64,000 nucleotides of DNA from Pleomorphomonas sp. NRK KF1 (GTDB lineage Bacteria > Pseudomonadota > Alphaproteobacteria > Rhizobiales > Pleomorphomonadaceae), in NCBI RefSeq assembly GCF_023721755.1, contig NZ_JAMDLH010000004.1, positions 124,001 through 188,000 of the forward strand. Reading direction: 5' to 3'. Positions 8,909 to 16,722 of this stretch are shown piece after piece. The translations under genes were made by a program, and so were the position numbers. Under the pieces are notes generated by a model. The model worked only from the letters and a program-made list of their open reading frames with translations. It was not told the DNA's origin and did no database searches. Numbering within the stretch: the stretch's first letter is position 1; the number at the start of each line of letters is the position of its first letter.

Positions 8909-9976
8909 GTGGAACCAATGGGTATCAGGTCACCAGTATTGAGGGCATGCTTGGCTCTCTGTGCTTTGACGCTTGTCGGAGCCGATTTGTTTTTTCACAG
9001 CGTCTACCTGACGACTGGCGCCCTGGCTTTCACCTCGCTGGCCTGTTGGGGAAGCTTTTTCCCCTTGCCTCAGCCGGTGTCGCAGGCCGTGCCCGACAGG
9101 ACGGAAGACCCGTCCGACGCCGCTGCCGCAACCGCCCCGCAGGAAGAACCGGTGGCGGCCGATGATGCCCCTGCCGCTCCGCCGATCGATGACGCTAACC
9201 GGCCGGCCGTCGCGGCCATCACCGATGACATGCAGACCCTGATCGGCTTCATCAACTCCTGGGGAATGTCCCACATGGAAGTCGGCTTTCGGGCCATGTC
9301 CGCCGACAACGCCGCCGAACAGGTCAGCTCCAGCGTTTCCGCGGTGGCAGCCGCAGCGGAAGAGATGAGTTCCTCGATCGAGGAGATCGCCCGACAGGCC
9401 AGCGCTTCGGTCGACATCACGCGATCGGCAAGTGACAAGGTCGCGTTCGCCAACCAGACCATCCAGTCGATGGTGGACGCCGGCAACGGCATCAAGCCGG
9501 TGGTGGCCCTGATCAATGCCATTGCTCGCCAGACCAACCTTCTGGCGCTCAATGCGACCATCGAGGCGGCCAGGGCCGGCGAGTTCGGCAAGGGCTTCGC
9601 CGTCGTCGCCGCCGAGGTCAAGGATCTGGCAACGCAGACGTCCAGGGCGACGGAAGAGATCAACCTCAGCATTGAGAAGATTGTCGCGATCAGCGACCAG
9701 GCCGGCGCCGCCACCTCGGAACTGGCGGCAATCGTGGCCAGGATCGCCGAAGCCGAACTGGTGATCGCGTCGGCCGTGGATGAACAGACGGCCGTCACGC
9801 GCGAGATTTCCAGCAGCGCCAGTCAGATTGCCGGTCGGGCCGGCGAGATTTCCGGCCTGATCAGCGAGATCTCCAAGGCCGCCGACACCAGTGGCGAACA
9901 GTGCATCAATCTTGGCCAGCAGGCGAGCGACCTGGGCTCCCGGCTGACCGAAGTCGTCGGTCGGATGACGGCCTGA
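8909..9976 (+). CDS. Methyl-accepting chemotaxis protein without HAMP
   Basis: A protein of up to 355 residues (GTG 8909; ATG 8918 is the alternative). Two hydrophobic segments at ~12-29 and ~34-51 anchor it with almost no periplasmic loop. A Pro/Ala-rich linker follows (~55-105), then the coiled-coil signalling domain. The hairpin tip that contacts CheA/CheW is at ~203-230 ([20 protein letters not shown], then GKGFAVVA). No HAMP or PAS domain and no C-terminal CheR-tethering pentapeptide are visible. With no periplasmic sensor it must sense an internal or membrane cue. The bacteriohemerythrin gene 34 bp downstream suggests oxygen, NO or redox. Confidence 0.88.
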   Translation: MEPMGIRSPVLRACLALCALTLVGADLFFHSVYLTTGALAFTSLACWGSFFPLPQPVSQAVPDRTEDPSDAAAATAPQEEPVAADDAPAAPPIDDANRPAVAAITDDMQTLIGFINSWGMSHMEVGFRAMSADNAAEQVSSSVSAVAAAAEEMSSSIEEIARQASASVDITRSASDKVAFANQTIQSMVDAGNGIKPVVALINAIARQTNLLALNATIEAARAGEFGKGFAVVAAEVKDLATQTSRATEEINLSIEKIVAISDQAGAATSELAAIVARIAEAELVIASAVDEQTAVTREISSSASQIAGRAGEISGLISEISKAADTSGEQCINLGQQASDLGSRLTEVVGRMTA

Positions 9977-10010
9977 ACGGTTCGTCGGACCGAGCAAGGG
10001 GGAAAGCCAA

Positions 10011-10421
10011 ATGCCCATCATGGAATGGAACGAGAAACTGAGCGTCGGCGTTGCCAGCCTGGACAACGACCACAAGAAACTCGTGGCTCTGGTCAACGAG
10101 CTTTACGACGCCATCCAGGCCGGCAAAGGCGCCGACAAGCTGGGGCCGGTTCTCGACAGCCTGATCTCCTACACGGTCTTCCACTTCCAGAACGAGGAGA
10201 AGTTCTTCGCCCAGACCGGCTATCCGGCCTCGGCCGCTCACAAGCAGGAGCACGAGGCGCTGACCAAGCAGGCCGTGGCCATTCAGACCAAGTTCAAGTC
10301 GGGTGCAGCGGGCACGCTGACGCTGGAAGTCATGAACTTCCTGCGCAACTGGTTGATCAATCACATCCAGGGCAGCGACAAGAAATACGGCCCGCATCTC
10401 AACGCTCAGGGCATCAAGTAA
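10011..10421 (+). CDS. Bacteriohemerythrin
   Basis: A 136-residue four-helix protein with the complete di-iron ligand set: His21 (DNDHKKL), His58 and Glu62 (FHFQNEE), His77 and His81 (HKQEH), His118 and Asp123 (HIQGSD). These bind O2 reversibly at a non-haem di-iron site. It lies 34 bp downstream of a chemoreceptor on the same strand, with AAGGGGG as ribosome site, so the two probably form an operon. The pair could deliver or report oxygen for aerotaxis. NO binding is an alternative. Confidence 0.93.
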   Translation: MPIMEWNEKLSVGVASLDNDHKKLVALVNELYDAIQAGKGADKLGPVLDSLISYTVFHFQNEEKFFAQTGYPASAAHKQEHEALTKQAVAIQTKFKSGAAGTLTLEVMNFLRNWLINHIQGSDKKYGPHLNAQGIK

Positions 10422-10478
10422 GCGGCTCTTCAGCCGGCGAACCTCAGGTCTTCGTCTGACGACCCAGTGTTTCATTTT

Positions 10479-10502
10479 GGCCGGCGAAGGCCCTTGCCGG
10501 CC
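10479..10502. terminator. Strong hairpin between convergent genes
   Basis: GGCCGGC at 10479-10485 pairs with GCCGGCC at 10496-10502, with AAGG/CCTT continuing the stem. It lies between the ends of the bacteriohemerythrin and cueR genes, which converge. There is no long T tract on either side, so it may be a processing or Rho-assisted stop. Confidence 0.5.
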
Positions 10503-10547
10503 AGAAACGTCTGTTCGAGCGGCGGAGCAAAGGCCAGCTCCGACCGC

Positions 10548-10988
10548 TTACCCCGCCACCGCCCCTCTGCGCGGCTGGATCGACAGGTCCTCGTCGTCGG
10601 CATCGCTGCTCAGCCGTTCGAGGATCGGGCACTGCGGCCGGTCGTCGCCGTGGCAGGCGCAGACCAGCTGGGACAGCGTGTTGGTCATGTCCTGCATGGC
10701 GGCGATCCGCCTGTTGAGATCGTCGATGTGGTTCTGGGCCAGCCGCTTCACCTCGGCGCTGGCCCGCCCCTCGTCGCGCCAGAGGTCGAGCAGTTCGGCA
10801 ATCTCGGCGACGGAAAAGCCCAGGTCGCGCGACCGGCGGATGAAGCGCAGCATGTGCACGTCGGTGTCCGAATAGTCGCGATAGCCCGACTGCCGCCGGT
10901 CGGCCTTGGGGATCAGCCCGGTCTGCTCGTAGTAACGGATCATCTTGGCCGACACGCCGGAAGCCTTGGCCGCCTGTCCGATATTCAT
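10548..10988 (-). CDS. cueR: Copper-responsive MerR regulator CueR
   Basis: A 146-residue MerR protein. The winged helix-turn-helix is at 1-70 (MNIGQAAKASGVSAKMIRYY, then GLIPKADR), followed by the dimerisation helix. Cys112 and Cys120, in CACHGDDRPQC, lie exactly at the CueR ligand positions (C-x7-C), which bind Cu(I), Ag(I) or Au(I). It should activate the copA and copZ promoters at 13984-14014 and 14063-14093, both of which have the 19-bp spacer that MerR proteins need. It lies on the copA strand but is separated from copA by a 460-bp repeat-filled gap. Confidence 0.92.
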   Translation of the reverse strand: MNIGQAAKASGVSAKMIRYYEQTGLIPKADRRQSGYRDYSDTDVHMLRFIRRSRDLGFSVAEIAELLDLWRDEGRASAEVKRLAQNHIDDLNRRIAAMQDMTNTLSQLVCACHGDDRPQCPILERLSSDADDEDLSIQPRRGAVAG

Positions 10989-11066
10989 CTGCCCTCTCCT
11001 TGTTACGTCTCGAACCGCTTCTGTCCGGGCGCCGACCGGTCAGGCCGAAACCAACTTGAGCTCTAT

Positions 11067-11401
11067 GGCATGCACACATCTCCAGTGTGCCTATTCTTGG
11101 TGCGGGAAAAACCAAAGGGCGAAGGCTTGATATCAGGTTCGCCTTTCCCACGTCCCCATCGTTGCACACTGCATCCATGGGCGCTCTATATCAGCGTTGC
11201 TCCCCTTCCGGCCTGAGGTCCTCGCCTGCGCAAGGATGACAATCTATATATATGTTTTTATTGTATAATTCTGTCATCCCCGCGCAGGCGGGGACCTCAG
11301 GCCGCATAGGGCGAGGGGGGTGATATCAGGCGCCCTCTTTCATAGGTTCCTATCATTGCGCGCTGCATCCATGGGTACGCTCTTGGCGATGTGTGCATGC
11401 C
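11067..11401. repeat. Repeat element with 14-bp terminal inverted repeats, enclosing REPIN pair B
   Basis: GGCATGCACACATC at 11067-11080 is repeated in perfect inverse orientation at 11388-11401, delimiting 335 bp. Inside lie two direct repeats, at about 11128-11188 and 11321-11383 (both with CTGCATCCATGGG), flanking an inverted REP pair at 11210-11240 and 11273-11303. No target-site duplication or transposase was found. The element separates copA from cueR. Confidence 0.6.
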
Positions 11402-11441
11402 GTAGCGTCTGAGCTGGATGAGTCCGGATCAAACGCTACGG
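11400..11441 (-). terminator. Hairpin after copA
   Basis: CCGTAGCGT at 11400-11408 and ACGCTACGG at 11433-11441 form a 9-bp perfect stem, 11 bp past the copA stop codon on the minus strand. There is no T tract, so intrinsic termination is uncertain. Confidence 0.4.
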
Positions 11442-11451
11442 GTATCAAGTC

Positions 11452-13947
11452 TCAAACCGCGAAGCGACGCAGCCTCAGGGCGTTGCCGAGCACGAACACG
11501 CTGGAGAGCGCCATGGCGCCGGCCGCGAACACCGGCGACAGCAGGATGCCGAAGGCGGGATAGAGCGCGCCGGCCGCCAGCGGGATCAGCGCCGTGTTGT
11601 AGGCGAAGGCCCAGAACAGGTTCTGGCGGATGTTGCCGATGGTCGCCTTGGACAGCGCGATGGCGTTGGGCACGCCTTGCAGGCTGCCCGACATCAGCAC
11701 CACGTCGGCCGCCTCGATGGCGACATCGGTGCCCGTTCCGATGGCGAGGCCGACATCCGCCTCGGCCAGCGCCGGCGCGTCGTTGATGCCGTCGCCGACG
11801 AAGGCCAGCGTGCCCTCGGCCTTGAGCCGGCGCACCGCCTCCACCTTGCCGTCCGGCAACACCTCGGCCACCACCTCGTCGATGCCGAGGCGGGCGGCGA
11901 TGGCCTTGGCCGTCAGCGCGTTGTCGCCGGTGATCATCGCCACCTTGAGGCCAAGGTCGTGCAGCGCGGCGATGGCGGCCGGCGTCGCCGGCTTGATCGG
12001 GTCGGCCACGGCGACGATGGCCGCCAGCTTGCCGTCGATGGCCGCGTAGAGCGGCGACTTGCCCTCGCCGGCCAGCCTTCGGGCCACATCGGCGAAGCCC
12101 GACACGTCCAAGCCCAGCTGAACCATGTAGCGGTCGGCGCCCAGTTCGACGCGCTGGCCGCCGGCCACCGCCGTCACGCCCAGCCCGGTCACCGAGCCGA
12201 AGTCGCTCACCTGGGGCAACTCCAGCCCCTCGGCCTCGGCCGCAGCGACGATGGCGCGGGCGATCGGATGCTCGGACTTGCTCTCGGCCGCCGCCACCAG
12301 CGCCAGCACCGCCGGGCGATCGAAGCCCTCGGCCAGTTCCAGGTCGGTCAGTGCCGGCTTGCCCTCGGTCAGCGTGCCGGTCTTGTCGACAGCCACCACC
12401 TTGGCGTCTCTCAGAAGCTGCAAGGCCTCTCCCCGGCGGAACAGCACGCCGAGTTCGGCGCCCCGGCCGGTGCCGACCATGATCGAGGTCGGCGTCGCCA
12501 GCCCCATGGCGCAGGGGCAGGCGATGATCAGCACCGCCACCGCGTTGATCAGCGCGAAGGTCAAGGGCGACGACGGCGCCAGCATCAGCCAGACCGCGAA
12601 GGTCAGCGCCGCCACGGCGAACACCGCCGGCACGAACCACATGGTGATGCGGTCGACCATGGCCTGGATCGGCAGCTTGGAGCCCTGCGCCTCCTCGACC
12701 ATGCGGATGATCTGCGACAGCACGGTGTCGCCACCCACCGCCGTGGCGCGGAAGGCGAAGGCGCCCGTCTGGTTGACGGTGCCGCCCACCACCTTGCCGC
12801 CGGCGGTCTTGGCCACCGGGATCGGCTCGCCGGTGATCATCGACTCGTCGACGAAGCTGTCGCCTTCGATCACCTCGCCATCGACGGGTACCCGCTCGCC
12901 GGGCCGCACCTCGACGACGTCGCCGGCCGCCACCGAGGCGATGGGAAGATCGGTCACCTTGCCGTCGCGACGCACGTGCGCCGTCTTGACCTGAAGGCCG
13001 ACGAGGCGGCGGATCGCCTCGGAGGTGCGCCCCTTGGCGCGCGCTTCCAGCAAGCGGCCGAGCAGGATCAGCGTGACGATGACCGCCGCCGCCTCGTAAT
13101 AGACGTTGAGCGTGCCTGACGGCAGCAGGCCGGGGGCGAAGGTCGCCACCAGCGAATAGCCGTAGGCGGCGAGCGAGCCCACCGCCACCAGCGAGTTCAT
13201 GTCGGGCGCCAGACGCCAGAGCGCCGGCAGTCCCTTGGCGTAGAAGCGCCGGCCAGGACCGAACATCACCAGCGTCGTCAGCACGAACTGCAGATACCAG
13301 CTGCCCTGCATGCCCAGGGTGTCGGCGATCAGCATGTGCATGCCGGAGAACAGGTGCGAGCCCATTTCCATGACGAACACCGGCGCCGTCAGCACCGCCG
13401 CAACGATCAGGTCGCGGGCCAGCGCCCGCCGCTCGGCGTCCTTCCGGTCGGCCCGTTCGGCATCCTCGGCAAGGCTGTCGGCGACACTCGCCGCCTCGAT
13501 CAGCCGGGCGTCATAGCCGGCCGTCTCCACCGCCTCGACCAGCGCCGCCGCCTCGGCCGTGCCGCGAATGGTGGCGCGCTCGGTCGCAAGATTGACGACG
13601 GCCTCGTCGACCCCCGGCACCGCCTTGAGCGCCCGCTCGACCCGGCCGACGCAAGAGGCGCACGTCATGCCCTCCACAGTCAGCTCGACGCGGGCCTCCG
13701 TCGCCGGGGCCGCCGGCACCTCGTAGCCGGCCATCTCCACGGCATCGACCAGCCTGGCGCGGTCGACCTCGCCGTTGGTGGTGATGCTCGCCCGCTCCGT
13801 CGCCAGGTTGACCGACACCGTCTCGACGCCCGGCACCGCCTTGAGCACGCGCTCGACGCGGCCGACGCAGGAGGCGCAGGTCATGCCCCCGATAGGCAGA
13901 GAGATCTGGCTGGACGACGATGAAGTGGTGCGGGCGGGGGCATTCAT
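11452..13947 (-). CDS. copA: Cu(I)-exporting P1B-type ATPase
   Basis: An 831-residue P-type ATPase that pumps Cu(I) out of the cytoplasm. Two N-terminal heavy-metal-binding domains each carry CASC (24-27 and 96-99). The actuator TGE is at 372-374, the transmembrane CPC at 477-479, the phosphorylated Asp521 is in [13 protein letters not shown] is at 558-561 and GDGINDAP follows. The last membrane segments have the YN and MxxSS motifs typical of Cu(I) pumps. I start at ATG 13947 (AAGGAAG upstream) rather than the ATG at 13977, because the CueR-type promoter at 13984-14014 would start transcription at about 13977. copZ diverges from it. Confidence 0.95.
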   Translation of the reverse strand: MNAPARTTSSSSSQISLPIGGMTCASCVGRVERVLKAVPGVETVSVNLATERASITTNGEVDRARLVDAVEMAGYEVPAAPATEARVELTVEGMTCASCVGRVERALKAVPGVDEAVVNLATERATIRGTAEAAALVEAVETAGYDARLIEAASVADSLAEDAERADRKDAERRALARDLIVAAVLTAPVFVMEMGSHLFSGMHMLIADTLGMQGSWYLQFVLTTLVMFGPGRRFYAKGLPALWRLAPDMNSLVAVGSLAAYGYSLVATFAPGLLPSGTLNVYYEAAAVIVTLILLGRLLEARAKGRTSEAIRRLVGLQVKTAHVRRDGKVTDLPIASVAAGDVVEVRPGERVPVDGEVIEGDSFVDESMITGEPIPVAKTAGGKVVGGTVNQTGAFAFRATAVGGDTVLSQIIRMVEEAQGSKLPIQAMVDRITMWFVPAVFAVAALTFAVWLMLAPSSPLTFALINAVAVLIIACPCAMGLATPTSIMVGTGRGAELGVLFRRGEALQLLRDAKVVAVDKTGTLTEGKPALTDLELAEGFDRPAVLALVAAAESKSEHPIARAIVAAAEAEGLELPQVSDFGSVTGLGVTAVAGGQRVELGADRYMVQLGLDVSGFADVARRLAGEGKSPLYAAIDGKLAAIVAVADPIKPATPAAIAALHDLGLKVAMITGDNALTAKAIAARLGIDEVVAEVLPDGKVEAVRRLKAEGTLAFVGDGINDAPALAEADVGLAIGTGTDVAIEAADVVLMSGSLQGVPNAIALSKATIGNIRQNLFWAFAYNTALIPLAAGALYPAFGILLSPVFAAGAMALSSVFVLGNALRLRRFAV

Positions 13948-13983
13948 GGCCGCTTCCTTCTGTTCCTGACTGTTCATCCCCGG

Positions 13984-14014
13984 AAGATGGGGCTTCCAAC
14001 CATGGGAAGGTCAA
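13984..14014 (-). promoter_or_regulatory. CueR-type promoter of copA
   Basis: On the minus strand, TTGACC (14014-14009) and CATCTT (13989-13984) are separated by 19 bp, the long spacer that MerR-family activators untwist. The spacer contains the dyad CTTCC...GGAAG. The predicted start point is near 13977, which decides the copA start codon. Confidence 0.82.
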
Positions 14015-14062
14015 GCCCCTTCTCACATGGGGCCGATAAAAGCCAACGGCAAGCCAGGCCCC

Positions 14063-14093
14063 TTGACCTTCCAACGCTTGGAAGCCCTATCTC
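14063..14093 (+). promoter_or_regulatory. CueR-type promoter of copZ
   Basis: TTGACC at 14063-14068 and TATCTC at 14088-14093 are separated by a 19-bp spacer holding the dyad CTTCCAACGCTTGGAAG. The box is nearly identical to the copA one, facing the opposite way, so both genes should respond together to CueR. Confidence 0.82.
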
Positions 14094-14123
14094 ACGATCA
14101 TTCAACCCCAAGGAGGCCCCACG

Positions 14124-14315
14124 ATGTACCAGTTCACCATTCCCAACATGGCCTGCGGCGGCTGCGCCCGCTCGGTCACCAAGGCGCTTCAGGGCGTCGA
14201 TGCCGACGCCAAGATCGAGGCCGACCCCACCGTCCACCGGGTCAGCGTCGAAAGCCCGGCCAGCGAGGCCGCCCTGCGCGCAGCCCTCACCGCCGCCGGC
14301 TATCCGGCCAGCTGA
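14124..14315 (+). CDS. copZ: Copper chaperone CopZ
   Basis: A 63-residue heavy-metal-associated domain protein with the Cu(I)-binding motif MACGGC (Cys11 and Cys14) after the first beta strand. It carries Cu(I) in the cytoplasm and hands it to the N-terminal domains of CopA. The gene diverges from copA, has AAGGAGG upstream and a CueR-type promoter. Length and ferredoxin-like pattern are typical. Confidence 0.93.
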   Translation: MYQFTIPNMACGGCARSVTKALQGVDADAKIEADPTVHRVSVESPASEAALRAALTAAGYPAS

Positions 14316-14482
14316 GCCACCCAACGAGGAGGAAAAGCCCGGAAGGCGGCGCTCACCGCTGCCTTTCGCGGCGACAACAAATCCATCGTTGCGCTCCGGT
14401 GCGCAAACGGGTCTGATTGGCGGCCATCGACCTGGTGGAGCGACGGGCGCGCCACCGGTCCGTCGCGCAACGAGGAGACCGC

Positions 14483-15232
14483 ATGCCGCCTGCCCGCCGG
14501 ATGATGCTTACGGAAGAGCTGGTCGCCAGAACCCTGAGAACCGAGGTCGACCCTGGTCCGGACGCCGACGAGGTGCTGCTGGGCGACGACGCGTTTGTCG
14601 CCGAGGCGGCGCGGCTCGACGCCGAAGCCGGCGACGAACTCTGGATCTTCGCCTATGGCTCATTGATCTGGAAACCGGTTTTCGAACCCGAGGAGACCCG
14701 GCTCGCCGTCGCCCACGGCTGGCATCGCTCGTTCTGCATCCCGCTGCGGCGATGGCGCGGAACCCCATCCGGGCCGGGCCTGATGATGGCCTTGCAGCGC
14801 GGCGGCAACTGCAAGGGCGTCGCCTTCCGCGTCCGCCACGAAGACAGGCTGGCGGCATTGACCGAACTCTTGCGGCGCGAGGTGGACACCCCGGAAAACT
14901 TGCGCTTCGCCCGCTGGATCACCTGCGTGATCGACGGGCGGAAGGTCCGAACACTGTGCTTCTGGGTCGCGCCGACCGGGCGCTATGTCGTCGCCAAGCA
15001 ATCCCTTGAACAGGTGGCCGAAACGCTTGCGCGCGCCTGCGGCCATGTGGGCTCCGGCGCCGAGTATCTCCGCAACACTGTCGCCCATCTCGAACAGCTC
15101 GGCATCCACGACCGCAACCTCTGGCGCCTCCAGGAACTGGTGGCGCACCGCCTCGGCGCGGAGGTTCCGGACTCGCAGGCGCCATCCGAAGCCGTGTCCT
15201 TGCCGGCGCCGGCTAGACGGAAACAGGCCTGA
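14483..15232 (+). CDS. chaC: ChaC-type gamma-glutamylcyclotransferase
   Basis: A 249-residue ChaC family protein, an enzyme that cleaves glutathione to 5-oxoproline and Cys-Gly in the cytosol. The substrate loop YGSLIW is at 58-63 (FAYGSLIWKP), and the conserved GWHRSFC, LRRWRGTP and RREVDTPEN segments follow. I start at ATG 14483 because GAGGAG lies just upstream. It is followed tail to tail by the AraC-type gene, whose end overlaps by 20 bp. Its position next to copper genes may reflect glutathione's role in metal buffering, which is inference only. Confidence 0.9.
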   Translation: MPPARRMMLTEELVARTLRTEVDPGPDADEVLLGDDAFVAEAARLDAEAGDELWIFAYGSLIWKPVFEPEETRLAVAHGWHRSFCIPLRRWRGTPSGPGLMMALQRGGNCKGVAFRVRHEDRLAALTELLRREVDTPENLRFARWITCVIDGRKVRTLCFWVAPTGRYVVAKQSLEQVAETLARACGHVGSGAEYLRNTVAHLEQLGIHDRNLWRLQELVAHRLGAEVPDSQAPSEAVSLPAPARRKQA

Positions 15233-16229
15233 CGTCGCCCACCCCTCGCTCCACCTTCATAAACCGCGACCGATACTCCGTCGGCGTGAGACCCACCTTC
15301 CTGCGGAAGTGATGGCGGAGCGCGTGGGCGCTGCCGAAGCCGACGGCGGCGGCCACGCTGTCGATGGCGAGGTCGCCCGACGACAGCAGGCTTTTCGCCG
15401 CCTCGACGCGCTCGGAGATCAGCCAGTCGCCGGGGCTCATGCCGGTGGCTTCCTGGAAGCGGCGCAGGAAGGTGCGAAGGCTCATCCGGCACGCCTTGGC
15501 CATCGCCTCGGTGGTCCAGTCGCGGCCGAGCGTCTCGCGCATCCGGTCGAGCAGCGGCGCCACCTCGCCGGTGGGGCGGGCCGGCACCGGCCGCTCGAGG
15601 AACTGCGCCTGCCCGCCGGAGCGATGGGCTGGCACCACCAGCCGCCGCGCCACCGAGTTGGCAGCCTCCGCCCCGAAATCCCGCCGCACGATCTCGATCA
15701 GGAGATCGATGCCCGCCGCGCTACCGGCCGAGGTGAACACGCCGTCATGCTCGCGATAGAGCGAGGCGGCGTCCACCGTGACGGCCGGAAAGCGCCGCTG
15801 CAACGCCTCCGCATAACGCCAGTGGGTGGAGACGGTGCCGCCATCGAGAAGGCCGGTCGCCGCCAGCACGAAGGCGCCCGAGCAGATCGAGACGAGCCGC
15901 GCGCCGCGCCCATGCGCCGCCCTGAGCCGTGCGCACAGCGCCTCCGGCACCGGCGCGTCGGCGCCCTTCCAGCCGGGCACGACGATGATGTCGGCCTGAT
16001 CGATCGCCTCCGGCCCTTCGTCGGGCATGATGGTGAAGCCGCCGTGCGCCCGGAGCGGACCGGGCTCGATGGCCGCGCTCAGGAAGCGGTACCAGCCCGG
16101 CCCCATCTCCGGCCGATAGAGGCCGAACACCTCGGCGACGATGCCGAATTCGAAGGTGCAGAGCCCGTCGTAGAGCAGCGCCACGGCGAGCGGTCCTTGA
16201 GTTGCCGGGTGGGACATGTCGTTTGGCAT
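15213..16229 (-). CDS. GlxA/FtrA-type AraC family regulator
   Basis: A protein of ~338 residues with an N-terminal DJ-1/PfpI-like domain (DGLCTFEFGIVAEVF, with CSGAF around Cys116 at the nucleophile-elbow position) and a C-terminal double AraC helix-turn-helix (MSLRTFLRRFQEATGMSP; AAAVGFGSAHALRHHFRRKV). FtrA-like regulators of this layout are often found next to rhodanese genes, and one diverges here. The start is uncertain: 16229 and 16217 are both possible, without a clear ribosome site. The effector is unknown. Confidence 0.85.
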   Translation of the reverse strand: MPNDMSHPATQGPLAVALLYDGLCTFEFGIVAEVFGLYRPEMGPGWYRFLSAAIEPGPLRAHGGFTIMPDEGPEAIDQADIIVVPGWKGADAPVPEALCARLRAAHGRGARLVSICSGAFVLAATGLLDGGTVSTHWRYAEALQRRFPAVTVDAASLYREHDGVFTSAGSAAGIDLLIEIVRRDFGAEAANSVARRLVVPAHRSGGQAQFLERPVPARPTGEVAPLLDRMRETLGRDWTTEAMAKACRMSLRTFLRRFQEATGMSPGDWLISERVEAAKSLLSSGDLAIDSVAAAVGFGSAHALRHHFRRKVGLTPTEYRSRFMKVERGVGDVRPVSV

Positions 16230-16318
16230 GATCTTTACGTACAATGTCATCCGCGCCAATTGCAAGCGCGCGCGTCCAACAGCAAGATCCTGCCATCACC
16301 AGGATGCAGGAGAATTCA

Positions 16319-16717
16319 ATGACATCAGCGGTCACCGCCATTCCCGCCGCGCCGAGCGACATCGCCCGCGAGCACTTCGCCGCCGAGTTCACCTTCGAGA
16401 CCGACTGCTACGACGTGCATGAGGCGCTGTCTAAGGGCGCCGACTTCGTGCTGCTCGACGTGCGCGGCCCCGCCCTCTACGCCAAGGGGCACGTGCCCGG
16501 CGCCATCAACCTGCCGCACGGCAAGATCATCCGCTCCAAGCTCACGGAGTGGCCGGAGGAGACGCTGTTCGTCACCTATTGCGCCGGCCCGCACTGCAAC
16601 GGCGCCGCCCGCGGCGCCCTCCGCCTCGCCGACCTCGGCCGCCCCGTCAAGATCATGGCCGGCGGCCTCACCGGCTGGATCGACGAAGGCTTCGAGCTAG
16701 CCGTCGGCGACGCCTGA
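16319..16717 (+). CDS. Rhodanese-like sulfurtransferase
   Basis: A 132-residue single rhodanese domain: FVLLDVRGPALYAKGHVPGA, then the active-site loop CAGPHCNGA with catalytic Cys88 (a second Cys at 93), and GGLTGWIDEG at the end. It would transfer sulfane sulfur via a persulfide on Cys88. AGGAG lies 6 bp ahead of ATG 16319. It diverges from the FtrA-like regulator, which probably controls it. The physiological acceptor is unknown. Confidence 0.9.
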   Translation: MTSAVTAIPAAPSDIAREHFAAEFTFETDCYDVHEALSKGADFVLLDVRGPALYAKGHVPGAINLPHGKIIRSKLTEWPEETLFVTYCAGPHCNGAARGALRLADLGRPVKIMAGGLTGWIDEGFELAVGDA

Positions 16718-16722
16718 CGGCC

